Origin: Proteles cristata cristata
Lineage: Eukaryota; Chordata; Mammalia; Carnivora; Hyaenidae
Length of the DNA: 64,000 nucleotides
NCBI GenBank assembly: GCA_017311185.1
Contig: JAESUZ010001528.1
Location: 124,001 to 188,000 of the forward strand
Direction of reading: 5' to 3'
In this document: piece by piece, positions 12,315-23,310 of the stretch
Layout: every line of letters begins with the position of its first letter
Position numbering within the stretch: position 1 is the first letter of the stretch
The notes under the pieces: model-generated
What the model saw: the letters and a program-made list of their open reading frames with translations, nothing else
What the model was told of the DNA's origin: nothing
Database searches by the model: none
Made by a program: the position numbers and the translations under genes

Positions 12315-12327
12315 AAGAACACAATAA
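12315..12327. repeat. Target-site duplication, 3' copy (L1 6891-12314)
   Basis: Exact 13-base copy of 6878-6890. Confidence 0.85.
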
Positions 12328-12456
12328 AATTAAAATTTAATAGTCCTCTTTGCAGTAGAATATTTTAAAATGAGTGATTTCTTCTCACAATCACATGCTG
12401 AGAAATAAAAATATAAAGGCTTAAGATATTTGTGCAATTGAAAATATCTGCCCCTC

Positions 12457-12654
12457 AGGGTGCCTGAGTGGTCAGCTGTTTGAGCGTCTGACATTGGCTC
12501 AGGTCACGATCTCACAGTTCATGGGTTTGAGCACCATGTTGGCTTTGTGCTGACAAGATGGAGTCTGCTTTGGATTCTGTCTCCCCCTCTCTCTCTCTCC
12601 CTCCCCACCACACATGAGCTTTTTCTCTCTCAAAAATAAGCATTAATATTTTTT
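12457..12654 (+). mobile_element. Can-SINE with target-site duplication
   Basis: Head GGGTGCCTGAGTGG, CT-rich body, A-rich tail. Flanks 12442-12457 (AAATATCTGCCCCTCA) and 12655-12670 (AAATATCTATCCCTCA) differ at one base and mark the duplicated target. Confidence 0.88.
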
Positions 12655-12670
12655 AAATATCTATCCCTCA

Positions 12671-13476
12671 GTTTTTTAAGCAGAGACTATTTTGCATACT
12701 TAGCAATGATCCTAAGCATTGAGATCAGTGTTAAGCATATATGAGATATTCTTTAATTGGCTGATTATTGAATAGATAATAAAATATTATTATAAATAAA
12801 TATATATTTTTAAGTAAAAGTACCATATAGTCTCTGTAGAGTATAGGTTCTATTGGAGAAATATCTCTGTAATATAGCAATGTCTTTTACTCCTAAGTCA
12901 ACCTCATTAGCATTTGACTTCTAGAATTAAATCCTTAAAAGGGATATCCTAACTAAAACTTAAAAATGTATCTTTTCATATAAATGAGCCTCCAATCAGG
13001 ACTTCTCATGGTTTAGCAGTACTCTACAAGAGGATTACCTAAGGGGGACTTTTAGAATTTTGTCTGTGCCCAACCTCAGATGAATTGAATCAAAATTTCT
13101 AGAGTAAAATCTCAGTGCTGGTATATTTTAAAGTCCCCTAGATAATTCCAGTGTGTAGCCAAGTAGTGACAACACTACTCCATAAGGAACAGCTGATAAA
13201 ACATCAGTGTGTGATTCGTCTAAAATGAAAAACATACAGATTCACAGTTGTAAGAATTGATGTTTTGTGTCCTTAGACATATTATTTAAACTTTATCTAT
13301 CACTGTGAGAATAAAATGGGAATAAAAATACCTTGGGAAAATGATTTGGAAAAATATTATAAGGGTTATATAAACTTAATATCTATTTACTGAATTTAAC
13401 TACAAAATAAAAATATTGATAATTTGAACTAACCAATGATTAATGTTACAAATTAAATTATCTTTCCTTTCTTCAG
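12671..13476. other. ASB17 intron 2, 3' part
   Basis: AT-rich intron. About 13000-13180 (GAGGATTACC.. to ..GATAATTCCAGTGTG) resembles an old MER-type non-autonomous DNA transposon relic, low confidence. The pyrimidine tract TCTTTCCTTTCTTCAG before 13477 is the acceptor of exon 3. Confidence 0.4.
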
Positions 13477-13683
13477 ATGCAACTAAGTTTAGGAAGACGT
13501 CCAATTATTTCTAACTGGCTGGACTACATTCCTTCAACAAGATACAAAGATCCATGTGAACTATTACATCTTTGCAGAATAACCATCAGGGCTCAACTAT
13601 TGACCAACAATATGCTCCCAAATGGAATATTTTCACTTCTAATACCAGTTCGTCTACAGAACTACCTGAATTTAGAAAGTTAA
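13477..13683 (+). CDS. ASB17: ASB17 last exon (SOCS box, C-terminus and stop)
   Basis: The exon starts after TTTCTTCAG and runs 68 codons to TAA. It joins exon 2 in frame (..EIK then MQLSLGRRPIISNW..). The end, ..LIPVRLQNYLNLES, agrees with the human C-terminus as I recall it. It holds the SOCS box: the BC-box that binds elongin B/C is DPCELLHLCRITIRAQLL with its Leu and Cys, and the following GIFSLLIPVRLQNYL is the Cullin-5 side with a Leu-Pro pair changed to Ile-Pro. The last two exons together give 161 codons of a protein that is about 295 residues in human. No disabling change is visible. Confidence 0.95.
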   Translation: MQLSLGRRPIISNWLDYIPSTRYKDPCELLHLCRITIRAQLLTNNMLPNGIFSLLIPVRLQNYLNLES

Positions 13684-13735
13684 TTCACATCTTTGTCCTG
13701 ATTTAGGGATACTCACCATTTATGGTTTAGAAGTT

Positions 13736-13741
13736 AATAAA
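13736..13741 (+). promoter_or_regulatory. ASB17: ASB17 poly(A) signal AATAAA
   Basis: Canonical AATAAA about 53 bases after the ASB17 stop codon. A short 3'UTR follows, and a SINE starts at 13786, about 45 bases further on. Confidence 0.7.
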
Positions 13742-13785
13742 CTATTAACTTCATGTAAATTTTTATTGCACTGAATATTCCATTA

Positions 13786-13980
13786 GAGGTCCACCTGAGT
13801 GGTTCAGTTGGTTAAGTGCCTGACTTTGGCTGAGGTCGTGATCTCACAGCTCGTGAGGGAAGCCCCACATCAGGCTGTCTACTGAGTCTGCTTCTGACAT
13901 TCTGTCTCCCTCTCTCTTTGCCCCTCCCTGCTTGCACTCATGTTCTATCTCTCTCAAAAATAAACAAATATTTTAAAAAA
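13786..13980 (+). mobile_element. Can-SINE next to the ASB17 3' end
   Basis: Head AGGTCCACCTGAGTGGTTCAG, CT-rich body ending CTCTCAAAAATAAACAAATA. It contributes further AATAAA-like motifs just after the natural ASB17 poly(A) signal. Confidence 0.87.
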
Positions 13981-13994
13981 GAAAATATAATTTT

Positions 13995-14181
13995 GGGATG
14001 CCTGGGTAGCTCAGTCGGTTGAGCATCTGACTCTTGATTTCAGCTCAGGTTAGAATCCCAGGGTCATGGAATCGAGCCCCGCTTTGGGGCTCCACACCCA
14101 GTGTGGAGCCTGCTTGGAATATTTTTTCTCTCTTTCCCCCTCTCTCTCATCCTCTTTTTCTTTTCCTCCTTCACCTACTCG

Positions 14182-14222
<41 letters not shown>

Positions 14223-14226
14223 TAAG

Positions 14227-14274
<48 letters not shown>

Positions 14275-14278
14275 AATT
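13995..14278 (+). mobile_element. Can-SINE with long microsatellite tail
   Basis: Head GGGATGCCTGGGTAGCTCAG, B-box-like AATCGAGCCCC, CT-rich body, and a tail expanded into tetranucleotide repeats. It stands in tandem with the preceding SINE, 14 bases apart. Confidence 0.88.
14182..14274. repeat. Compound microsatellite (GTAA)n-(ATAA)n
   Basis: About ten GTAA units pass into more than ten ATAA units in the tail of the preceding SINE. The shift from GTAA to ATAA suggests substitution and spread of a variant unit. Likely length-polymorphic. Confidence 0.9.
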
Positions 14279-14284
14279 TTAAAT

Positions 14285-14744
14285 CCCACTCTGAAAGAAT
14301 TAATTTTTAATCAATATATGGCTCTACCCATTACCTTTCTATACGGTGGAGCAAATTATATGCTTTTTGTTATGTTTTAGATGAACCTTTTTAACCAGTT
14401 CTTAAAAGTCATTTTTGTTACTTGTGGAAATTTTGGTCATACTAATGTTCTGAAGCTCCTACGCTTAGTATGTTCTAATGTAGGTAATGTTACTTTGTAT
14501 TGTGCACTTCTATTAACAAGTATTTGTTTCTTTGCAACTAAAATATTGTGTTTGATAGTAGGTAATAGTCAAGGAAATTAAGATGCAATCCCTTTTTTGA
14601 GAATCCGTAATCACAAATAATACAAGGTGAAGAATTGGTCAACTAAAGGGTGGGGGTCAAGAAGAAGATGACAGAAATGCATAACATATTAAAATAATAA
14701 TATGGAGCTTTGGTGTTTGGCATGTGATACTTCTAAATACTAGA
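14285..14744. other. Intergenic, no recognised feature
   Basis: AT-rich DNA between ASB17 and MSH4. A 66-codon open frame at 14381-14581 has no recognisable similarity and probably arose by chance. Confidence 0.4.
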
Positions 14745-15115
14745 CCAGTAGTATATTTTTAGTTGAGATATAATTGACATGTAACATTATATATATTACT
14801 TTCAGGTGTATAATATCATTCAATATTTGTATATATTGCAAAATGATCACCATAGTAAGTCTAGTTAACATCCATCATCATACATAGTCACAATATTTTT
14901 TCTTGTGATGATAACACTTAAGATCTACTCTCAGCCATTTTCAAATATGCAAATATTATTAACTATAGTCACCATTCTATACATTACATCCCCAAGACTT
15001 ACTTGTTTTATACTTTTATACAGAAAGTTTGTACCTTTTTACTACTTTTACCCATTTCACCCACCCCCAAACTATACGGAATTTGGTACAAAGGAAGCAA
15101 AGAATAATTTTGATC
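14745..15115 (+). mobile_element. Old L1 (L1M-type) 3' region fragment
   Basis: Matches the widespread old-L1 segment with AATTGACATGTAACATTATA, AAATGATCACCATAGTAAG and ATTACATCCCCAAGACTTA in the expected order. Decayed. Confidence 0.65.
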
Positions 15116-15219
15116 CAACATGACATCTGAACAAAAATATAAATTAAATCTGTAAGCTCTTTGGTTATAAAGAAATTCATTAACTTTAAAAAATAAAATG
15201 TATTCTATGCAATTTTTTT

Positions 15220-15815
15220 TTTAGTTAAGTTCTTTTTGAGTATGGAGCATACTAGACTTTTCTCTATATAACTGTGTGGTCAAACTGCTGCAACACACAG
15301 AAGAAAACTGGGAGACAATTCTACATGGGCCTCTCATGTTTCTGCTTGTCTTACAAGCAGAGGCATTACCTGCCTTATACTTGACTACCTTTTTAAGGAT
15401 GTTTGCATAACAAACAGCCTTGGAAGATAGAGATAGTGTCACTCTCTGAACAGAAGAAGGTTTGCTCAGTGTCTAGTGTAACAAAGGTAATGTCTTCCTT
15501 TGCGGGGGAAAAAAGGTTAAACAGGTTTGCTAGAAGCTCATTAAAAAAGATTTTCCCTAGCTTGAGGTTCCTCAGCCGTAGTACAAATCCACCATGTATA
15601 TATCTAACCAGACCACTCCATGTCTTAAGGGGATGGGGATTCCTGGAACCAATACAAACACGAAGCTCATGCTGCGTGATGTGCCATTAGCAGTAAGGTC
15701 TTTCGTTTCTGACCGAAAAATCTTTTGTCTTCTGACAGCAAACATGAAACTGTGGCAAACTAAACTGCTACTCTGCAAGTAAGGGAAACATCTCAGACCC
15801 TTCACAGTTCTTTTC
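15220..15815. repeat. Unassigned repeat, copy 1 (LTR-like)
   Basis: About 600 bases with no known gene. Several blocks recur in the same order at 58640-59130: TTAAGGATGTTTG.. against TCAAAGATGTTTG.., GATAGAGATAGTGTC against GATATAGTGTC, GGGATTCC..CCAATAC.. against GGGAATCAGTCC.., and CTTTTGTCTTCTGACAGCA against CTTTTGTCTTCTGTCAGCA. It is thus an interspersed repeat. The AAGTCC/CTCTGACC-like end suggests an LTR but I cannot name the family. A T-run at 15211-15222 borders it on the left. Confidence 0.45.
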
Positions 15816-15819
15816 TTTT

Positions 15820-15925
15820 TAACTGAAGTTTAATTGACATATTAGTTTCAGGTATACAACAGAGTTATTCTATAACTATATGTCTAGTTACCACCCATCA
15901 CCATACAGTTATATCCTCACAGTTC
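15820..15925 (+). mobile_element. Old L1 3' fragment, second piece
   Basis: Repeats the same old-L1 segment as 14760-14880 (TTTAATTGACATATTAG.., CTAGTTACCACCCATCACCA). The two pieces flank the unassigned repeat 15220-15815. Confidence 0.6.
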
Positions 15926-16385
15926 TTGACAATGAAAATCTGTTTCTTACCTCATCACTGTGTATTTTAGGATCCATTTTAGTAGATTATGGCACTTAGT
16001 AGCTGTTTTCACTGTCTACTTGCAATCTGGGGACTATCAAAATTTTGACAATTTATAGGAAAAGGGTATTCATTCTGGTCCTAGAGCTAACCAACTGTGT
16101 GATTTAAACTTCTAATGAACAGAATGGAAATAGCAAAGTAGCAATATAACTAGATCATTTGCTTTTCCTTTCCTTCCATTTTCATTCCTATGAGGTACAA
16201 ATGCATTATAGGATTGAATTTATATACTTAACTAAAGTACATTTAATTAAAATTGAGCATATTTTAAGCTCATAAATATGCACAAAGGAAGTTCATACTA
16301 TAACTATTAACATTTGAATATTTTTAACACTACCATACAAAATAGTGATATAATTTAGTTAAAAAGGTCACACTAGCTTTTGTTT
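15926..16385. other. Intergenic, no recognised feature
   Basis: AT-rich; nothing recognisable on either strand. Confidence 0.4.
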
Positions 16386-17115
16386 GCTAAAGAATTATCA
16401 GAATAGCTTTAAAATCTGATTACTCACTACATACCTATTGGAATGACTAAAATTAAAAAAAAAAACTGATAAAACCAAGTGCTACAGAACATGTGGGACA
16501 TTCTCATACATAGCTGATGGGAATACAAAATGGAACAGCTACTTTAGAAATCAGTTTGGGGAACTCTTAAGAAGTTAAACACATTCAAGATGACAGACAT
16601 TCCACTCCTAGTTAACCTATGTAAATTAAAACTTAACACTCACACAAGAATTTATACGTAAATGTTTTTAACAGCTTAATTCATAATTGCCAAAACAGGA
16701 TACCCAATTGTCCTTCAATGAGTGTATGGCACATATAAACAATGAATACTAGTCAGCAATAAAAGAGCACAACAGTATGGACAAATTCCAAAATGCATTA
16801 TTCTGGGTAAAAGTAGCCAGTCTCAAAAAGTTCCAGGCTTATAGGATTCCATTTGTTGGACATCATTAAAAAAGCAAAACTACTGGGATGGAATGCTTCA
16901 TTTCCAGTGATTCCTGGGTTAAAGTCAGGGTCAGGGAAGAATCGACAACACAAGGACAGTACTCAGGGGATGATGTGAAGGTGAAGGAATTGTTCAGTAT
17001 TTGGTGAACAAACTGGTCATGGTAGTGATTCCATGAAGCCACACATAGGCTAAAATTCATAAAAACTTTATACCAAAAGAGAGTTAATTTTACTGTGTGT
17101 AAATTTAAAAATCAA
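16386..17115 (+). mobile_element. Old L1 fragment (ORF2 C-terminal part and 3'UTR)
   Basis: Decayed equivalent of the L1 ORF2 end: tracts matching CTGATGGGAATACAAAATGG and ATACTAGTCAGCAATAAAAG, followed by 3'UTR-like GTGATTCCATGAAGCCACAC. Many stops. Confidence 0.65.
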
Positions 17116-18107
17116 TGCACTACTTCCTGGGCATGAGGATAAGGTGCCATTCTCCTCTACTCTACATCCCTTAACCCTAGACTTGAAAAAGACTGCTTTC
17201 TGTGAGGAGAAAGGCGGAACAGACTAAAAGAATGTCTTTGAGGTGGAAATTCAAGGAGTTTGCTACAACATTATGAACATTTATCTTAAAAAGTTGGATT
17301 ATGAGATAATGATCTATAATTTTAGAGAAATGCAAAGTGAAAAGGTACTGAAGAAAAAGGCAACTAAACCTTAAAATTAAAGAATGGATTGTCTCCCTAG
17401 TATTCACTTCTATAGTACCATAACATAATAATTATATGTTCATTTAATTTGCTTTTTTTGTATGTTTCGGTTACACACAAAATGACTGAAGAAAAAGTAA
17501 TTTAATTTTAAGAAGATATAAACCTATCTTTATTATATTATTCTAAACCTAAAATAAAATAAAAGGGATAAATCAGTCGGCTACAGTGTCTTTATCAAAA
17601 GATCTAAATCATGAAAAATTTCTTAAAAGTCTGGGGGAATCTAATATTGGAGGTAAATATAAAGGAAAATTAATACATTTAAAGAAATGATATTCTGCAT
17701 ATTTTATACTCTGTACTTGTCTCAGCTCGCCTGTTTTTTATCCTCCTGACTACTCCCTTTCTGCCTTTTATTGTTTCTACCCTTTTCTTCCCAGACCATA
17801 TGCTACAGCCTTTTCACCCTCAGTGCCTTTTAGAAATTTGCTGTAAGCCTAACTTATCTAACTGCTTTTAGGAATGACTGCATAAAATATAATTCATTTC
17901 AAAGACTGAATTAAAACATGGCTAATGGTCAAATTAAAATATTGTGGTGCTCTCTAAAACATGACAATAAGGAATATAAGTAGTCTAATGGGATGTTTAA
18001 CATGTATCCAATTTAAATACTAACACTAAGCTACACTTACATTTAAAACAAGCATGTATGGCAACCAAATGATCATTTTTTCAATATCTCCCTGCTAATA
18101 TGGACTT
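17116..18107. other. Intergenic, no recognised feature
   Basis: Mixed AT-rich sequence between the genes. No coding segment with similarity and no clear repeat recognised. Confidence 0.4.
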
Positions 18108-18124
18108 AGAATGTTTAAAATTTA

Positions 18125-18350
18125 TGGCGCCTGGGTGGCTTAGTCTATTAAGCGTCCGACTTTCACTTAGGTCATGATCTCGCGGTTCGTGGGTTCGAGC
18201 CTCGCGTCGGGCTCTGTGCTGACTGCCAGCTCAGAGCCTGGAGCCTGTTTCAGTCTGTGACTCCCTCTCTCTCTGACCCTCCCCTGCTCACGCTGTCTCT
18301 CTCTCTCTCTCTTCTATAAATAAATAAAAACATTTTTAAAAAATTTTAAT
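18125..18350 (+). mobile_element. Young Can-SINE with perfect 17-bp target-site duplication
   Basis: Near-consensus copy: GGCGCCTGGGTGGCTTAG head (A box), TCGCGGTTCGTGGGTTCGAG (B box), CT-rich body, A-rich tail. AGAATGTTTAAAATTTA occurs on both sides (18108-18124 and 18351-18367). The retained CpGs and perfect duplication indicate recent insertion, 3' of MSH4. Confidence 0.95.
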
Positions 18351-18367
18351 AGAATGTTTAAAATTTA

Positions 18368-19490
18368 ATAAAGTCAAAAATATTAAATTTTATAAAATAT
18401 GCATACATTGACAAAACATAGTGCCCTAACCAGTCTGTGAATATATTTTGGGGGCTACATTATTATGAATTCTGCAGTTTATTAAATGTATACCCTAACT
18501 TCCAGATACTTCATTGTCTAAGAAAAGAATAACTTCCCTATCTTGGGCCTTTGGGCTGGGATTATGTAAATAAGTCATCTACTGAGATTGAATTAGAAAT
18601 AAGGTATTTGAGAAGACAACAGTCCTAGTTTTTAATGTTATTGAAAAATGGATGGTCTTCCATTTACTTTTGTCCATTTATGAAACAAGAGTGACCTGGT
18701 AAACTCTGAAGTAGTAGTATAAGCCACATGCTATGAAAAAACAGTTCTATAAAAAATTCCTTGAGGCAAATGAACCAATATTACCTTTCTGCTGCTTTGG
18801 CTACTCACCTAAAAAACGATGGCCAAAAATGAAAACTTGGAAAAGAGATTGAAGAGTAGAAAGTCAAATGTCTGGTATTTGGAAAACTGAAAAGGTGGGT
18901 AATGGTGACTCCTCCTCCCAAAAAACATTCTCTGCATTACAAAGTATCTATTTGTTTCTTTTCACCCTTTAGAACTATTCTGAACATCAAAAACAAATAC
19001 TTTAAAATTCCCAATATTATTCTAACAAACTTCAGAAGCATCCAGTGTTGGAATTTGGGAGTACTAACTAAGAAATTATAGAGCCATAGGGTCTTACTTC
19101 AGAACAGAGTGTAAAAGAACTCACATAAGTTTTTCACACTGAAAAAAAATTCTTTTTTTTTAATTAAGGTATTTACAATAGCATTTAAACTATAATTTGT
19201 AAAATATAGCTAAGCCCTAACAACATGAATTTTTATAAATGAGAAAAAAAATGTCATACTGACATTTTTCTAAAATAAAAATCAGTCCTTTAAATGACTC
19301 CAATATGTTAAATTATAACATTTTTTACAGAGAATACATAAACGATAATTCTAAGGTTAATATAATGTAATTTTCCATTAGAATATGAAATTTAGCAAAT
19401 ATTTTCTCCTGCTTTTGGGAAGAATGACTTCTAGTTCCTCATATTAAGATACATTATTTCATTTGTACATGATGTGAATTGTTGTTATTA
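18368..19490. other. Downstream flank of MSH4 including its 3'UTR
   Basis: The MSH4 3'UTR must begin at 19490 and run leftwards. I see no AATAAA on the minus strand within the first 300 bases. An ATTAAA variant lies at 19159-19164 (minus strand), a weak candidate for the poly(A) signal. Nothing else recognised. Confidence 0.35.
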
Positions 19491-19679
19491 TTATTCAGTC
19501 TTTCCTGAAACTTGTTCAGCCCTAAGAAAATCTGTTTCATACTTCTTTCTGAGATTACTTAAATATGTTCGTAAACTGTCTGGATCCAATTTAGAGTTGC
19601 GAGCAGTTTGAACAAGCCTAGTGGCTAGATGGTACACAGCTCTCTGTCTTTCCATCTCAGGGGTACTTCTTTGGTTTTG
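19491..19679 (-). CDS. MSH4: MSH4 exon 20 (last exon, C-terminus and stop)
   Basis: Begins after the minus-strand acceptor CAAAAACAG and codes 62 residues from [20 protein letters not shown] to ..EQVSGKTE, then TAA (19493-19491). This is the C-terminal helical region that in MutS proteins helps hold the dimer together (helices around [19 protein letters not shown] and [16 protein letters not shown]). The start is in phase 0, joining exon 19 ..RQIL. The last dozen residues look less conserved than the rest, as expected of the tail. Confidence 0.95.
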   Translation of the reverse strand, partial: QNQRSTPEMERQRAVYHLATRLVQTARNSKLDPDSLRTYLSNLRKKYETDFLRAEQVSGKTE

Positions 19680-20639
19680 CTGTTTTTGAAAAAATATAGA
19701 TAAAAAGTAAAATATGGTTATCATGACTTTACTTTAAAATTTTGTCAATTTTCTCTTTCTTTCATAGAAATACAGAACTCAAAGGTAACTAACTCCTTTG
19801 GGTAAGTCAAGTCCATCCACCTAGTAAAGCATATACCAAAAAACATTTTTAAAATATTGTTTTGAAAGAATGAAAGTTTTCATGAGTATTTACTACCTTA
19901 TGACAGATTCTTATATTCTTGAAAATCACTTTTGAATGAAAAAAATCCTGTAAATAGGTCAAATTTCTCACTCAACATACCTGCTCATTGTTATGCAGTA
20001 TTTATTTTAAATGTCACCCAAGAGTACTACTCTGCTATCTCCTACTTTAATTCCCCAATAGATAAACTGGTGGGCAGAATGGATCATCAGTAAATTGCTT
20101 GTCCCTCAATAGATTTCATATATAGAAACTGCTACAGCCTAAAACAAAATACTGCCTGAGGGGTAAATTACATTTTGAAAATAAGCACTATAAATAGCTG
20201 CTTGAAATTATGCCTTGATTCTTAACAAACTATACCTAAGAATACCCAAGAAACAATGTTTAAAACAGGACATTTCTAATACTTTAGAAAGCCTTTAGAT
20301 ATTCAGTCTTTGAAAAGTTGTTCAGGGTTGGGAGTATAACTGGAAAATTATTCATTCACCTGGTTTCCTGAGCTAGATAGAAGAATTAGCATTTTCAATC
20401 TTAAACTGTTAATGGCAAGTCAGTGAGTTTCCCTTTAATAAGGGAAGTAAAATGCCCCCCAACTCTTTTTTAATAGCAAGGAGTTCAAGATATTTTTCTT
20501 CGTTCACTAGAAGAAAATAGAATAAAACTCCATGAGGTAGAATAAAATTATCATTTATTCACCCATCTATCTATTTGATACACTGAATGACCAACTATCA
20601 GTTTATTATTTAAATAAGAAACAGTTCTGAATACCTATT
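19680..20639. other. MSH4 intron 19, part without recognised feature
   Basis: AT-rich intron; no repeat or coding segment recognised. Confidence 0.4.
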
Positions 20640-21202
20640 ATCCTCTATATTCCAGGTCCCAAATCTTGTGTTAATGTCATGGGGGATACAAAAATGTCTA
20701 CCCAACATGGCAATGGGACTCCAGGAGCTCAATGAGAGAGATATATTATTATAGTGAAAGAGACATATTCATAAGTAACTGGTTTAGGAAATTATGATAA
20801 GTCTCATGAAAGAGATACAAAATTCTCAGAGGAAGTAGAACTCATTTTAAATAGGATGGAGTATTGGGAATGACTCTTGATAAATAGAGAAACATAGTAG
20901 GAAATGCATTCTAGGTGGAGGAAAGAGCTAGAGCAGACACATTAGAAATCCTGGTGCACAGTCAGGTCAAAATGATGGAATGATGATTAATTCAATGTGG
21001 CAGAAATGTACACTATAGTTAAACTCAGAACTGTTATGTAGGGTTGGGGAAGTAAACAAAGGGAGATCATAAAGCAGCAGTTAACAAAATTTAGTGTGTT
21101 GAAGAATCATCTGAAGACTGGTTAAAAATGTAAATTCCTAAGCCACAAGAAATCCTTGAAAATATGATTCCCCGTGTCTTGGGTGATTCTGATGTAGGTA
21201 AT

Positions 21203-21472
21203 TTTTTTTTTAGATATTTGTTTATTTGTTTATTCATTCATTCATTCATTCATTCATTCATTCATTCATTCATTCATTCATCTGAGAGAGCAAGAGCTTG
21301 CACACATGCAAGGAAGGCGAGGAAGAAGAGGAAGAAGGAGAGAGAATCTTCAGCAGGCTTCATCCCCAGCGTGGAGCCCAATAGGAGGAGGCTTGATCAC
21401 ACAACCGGAAGATCATCATCTGAACTGAAATCAAGAGCTGAACTTTTAACTGAATGAGCCACCCAGGTGCCC
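21203..21472 (-). mobile_element. Can-SINE, minus strand, with microsatellite tail
   Basis: T-rich tail with CATT repeats, body, and GAGCCACCCAGGTGCCC end (reverse complement of the head). TCTGATGTAGGTAATT before and TCTGACATAGGTAATT after form a decayed target-site duplication. Confidence 0.9.
21232..21281. repeat. Microsatellite (CATT)n
   Basis: About twelve uninterrupted ATTC units in the tail of the minus-strand SINE. Likely polymorphic in length. Confidence 0.95.
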
Positions 21473-21982
21473 TCTGACATAGGTAATTCTAAGACTATAT
21501 TTTGAGAAATAATCATAGAAGACTTTTAACACTAGACTAAGCAGTTTGACTTTCATTTGGTAAAAAACAACCAAAAGTTTCTGAACAGGGAAACATGATA
21601 AACACTATGCTTAGGAGTCAATCTGATAGAAGTATGCAGGATAGACTGGAACAGAGAGAGAATCTACTGTTCAGTCCTTATAAGAGGTGATTAAGGATTC
21701 ATAGATGATCTTAATGGGTCACTAGGAGATTTGGAAGTAAAGAGATGAGAAGATTTTTCAGATGATATATTTAATTATGGTCCTAGTAAAGAGTGAAAAC
21801 ATAAATTGAGATTTCAAGAAGAAATATGGAGGAAAAAATGTACAGATTTAAAGTCAAAAAGAAGTGAAAACAGAAGTTGAGGAAAGGATGAGCTCACCAA
21901 GAATACAGTTTTAAACAAAGAAAGAAGGTTTAAACCTTAGGAACAATTCCATTTAATAAGTGGAATGATAAAAAGCACTGGT

Positions 21983-22128
21983 AAGGCACCTGGGTGGCTA
22001 TGTTAAGCATCTGACTTCAGCTCAGGCCATGATCTCACACTTTGTGATTTGAGCCCCTCATCAGGCTATGTGCTAACAGCTCAGAGACTGCAGTCTGCTT
22101 CAGATTCTGTGTCTCCTTCTGTCTCTAC

Positions 22129-22177
<49 letters not shown>

Positions 22178-22212
22178 CCTTAAAAATAAATAAACATAAA
22201 AAATTTTTTTAA
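21983..22212 (+). mobile_element. Can-SINE with expanded CT run
   Basis: Head AAGGCACCTGGGTGGC, decayed B box, body expanded to an uninterrupted CT dinucleotide run (about 22131-22176), tail with AAATAAATAAACATAAA. Confidence 0.88.
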
Positions 22213-22626
22213 AGTACTGTTATGAGAACGAAAGGAGAGGTAACCAGAGGTAGGAGAATGAGGACATCCAGGAGAGGAGAGTTCTCTAGTGGCTAAGACC
22301 GGGAAGAATTGTGAAAAGAAAAAGAAGGATAGTGTCAAATAACACAGAAAGACCGGGGAAGATGACTAGTGAAAAAAAGTCATAGGAGTTTATCATTAGT
22401 TGGTATTTACAAAGAAAGTTTCAGTGGAATAATGACAAGATCCAGTTTGCAAGTGGAAAATGGAAGAAGCAAATAGCTATCACTCTTAAGATGTTGGCAG
22501 TACAAAGAAGAGAAATATCATTTGAGAAGTAAGGTTAAAAAGAAAGATTTCTTAGAGAAAGACTACGTAAGAAAAAGAAAAGCCAGTGAACAAACACTAA
22601 GGATACAAAGAAAAGAAAGGAAGCAA

Positions 22627-22738
22627 GGGGCACCTGGTTGGCTCAGTTGGTAGAGCATGTGACTCTTAATCTCAGGATTGTAAGCTCAAGACCCACACTG
22701 GGTATAGAGATTACCTTAGAAAGGCAAAGTAATTTTTT
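22627..22738 (+). mobile_element. Short Can-SINE variant
   Basis: Head GGGGCACCTGGTTGGCTCAG with TTGGTAGAGCATGTGACTC, then GGGTATAGAGATTACCTTA and a short tail. It lacks the CT-rich body, as in the shorter tRNA-derived subfamily also seen at 22743, 39211, 52921 and 59462. Confidence 0.8.
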
Positions 22739-22742
22739 TAAT

Positions 22743-22850
22743 GGGGCACCTGACAGGCTCAGTCAGTATAGCATGCAACTCTTAATCTTGGGGTTGTGAG
22801 TTGGGGCCCCATATTTGGTGTAACAATACTTAAAAAATAAAATCTTAAAA
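22743..22850 (+). mobile_element. Short Can-SINE variant, tandem with the previous
   Basis: Head GGGGCACCTGACAGGCTCAG, TTGGGGTTGTGAGTTGGGGC, GTGTAACAATACTTAAAAAA. Second of two tandem short SINEs separated by 4 bases. Confidence 0.8.
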
Positions 22851-23104
22851 AAAAGAGAGAGAGAGAGTGAAGAAAGGAAACTGATTGGAGGTGGAAAGAA
22901 GGTAGAAAAGCTAACTTCAAATAAGTTGAAAGGTAATCTCTTCCTCTGAGATAGAAGGGAAGAGAACTGGGTAAAAATCAGAAATTCCAAAATAGACTTT
23001 TTAAGGAGAAAAAGTTCAAGGTCTCATCAAGATAACCTCCAGTCTCTCAAAAACCATAGGAGGTGAAATAAATTTTTTAAAAAATATTTAAAAGATAGTG
23101 GGGG

Positions 23105-23310
23105 GGAACGCCTGGGTAGCTCATTTGGTTTAGCGGTCTGACTCTTGATTTCGGCTCAGGTCATGATCTCATGTTTAATGGATTCAAGCCTCGCACTGGG
23201 GCTCCTTGCTGACAGTACAGAGCCTACTTGGGACTCTCTCTCTCTGCCCCTCCCCTGCTCACTCACTCGTTCTCCTTCTCTCTCTCAAAATAGATAAATA
23301 AACTTAAAAA
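23105..23310 (+). mobile_element. Can-SINE
   Basis: Head GGAACGCCTGGGTAGCTCAT, TCATGATCTCATG, CTCTCTCTGCCCCTCCCCTG body, AAATAGATAAATAAAC tail. Confidence 0.88.

Noticed and set aside
14050..14289. Minus-strand ORF with IYLFIYLF repeats
   Set aside because: Translation of the GTAA/ATAA microsatellite in a SINE tail.
14381..14581. Plus-strand ORF of 66 codons in the intergenic region
   Set aside because: Cys- and Phe-rich translation of AT-rich DNA, no recognised domain and no splice or promoter context.
15572..15805. Minus-strand ORF in an unassigned segment
   Set aside because: The segment recurs at 58640-59130 as an interspersed repeat, and the frame is not kept there.
21232..21281. Regularly spaced short repeats as a CRISPR array
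   Set aside because: These are uninterrupted tetranucleotide units without spacers, in a mammalian SINE tail.
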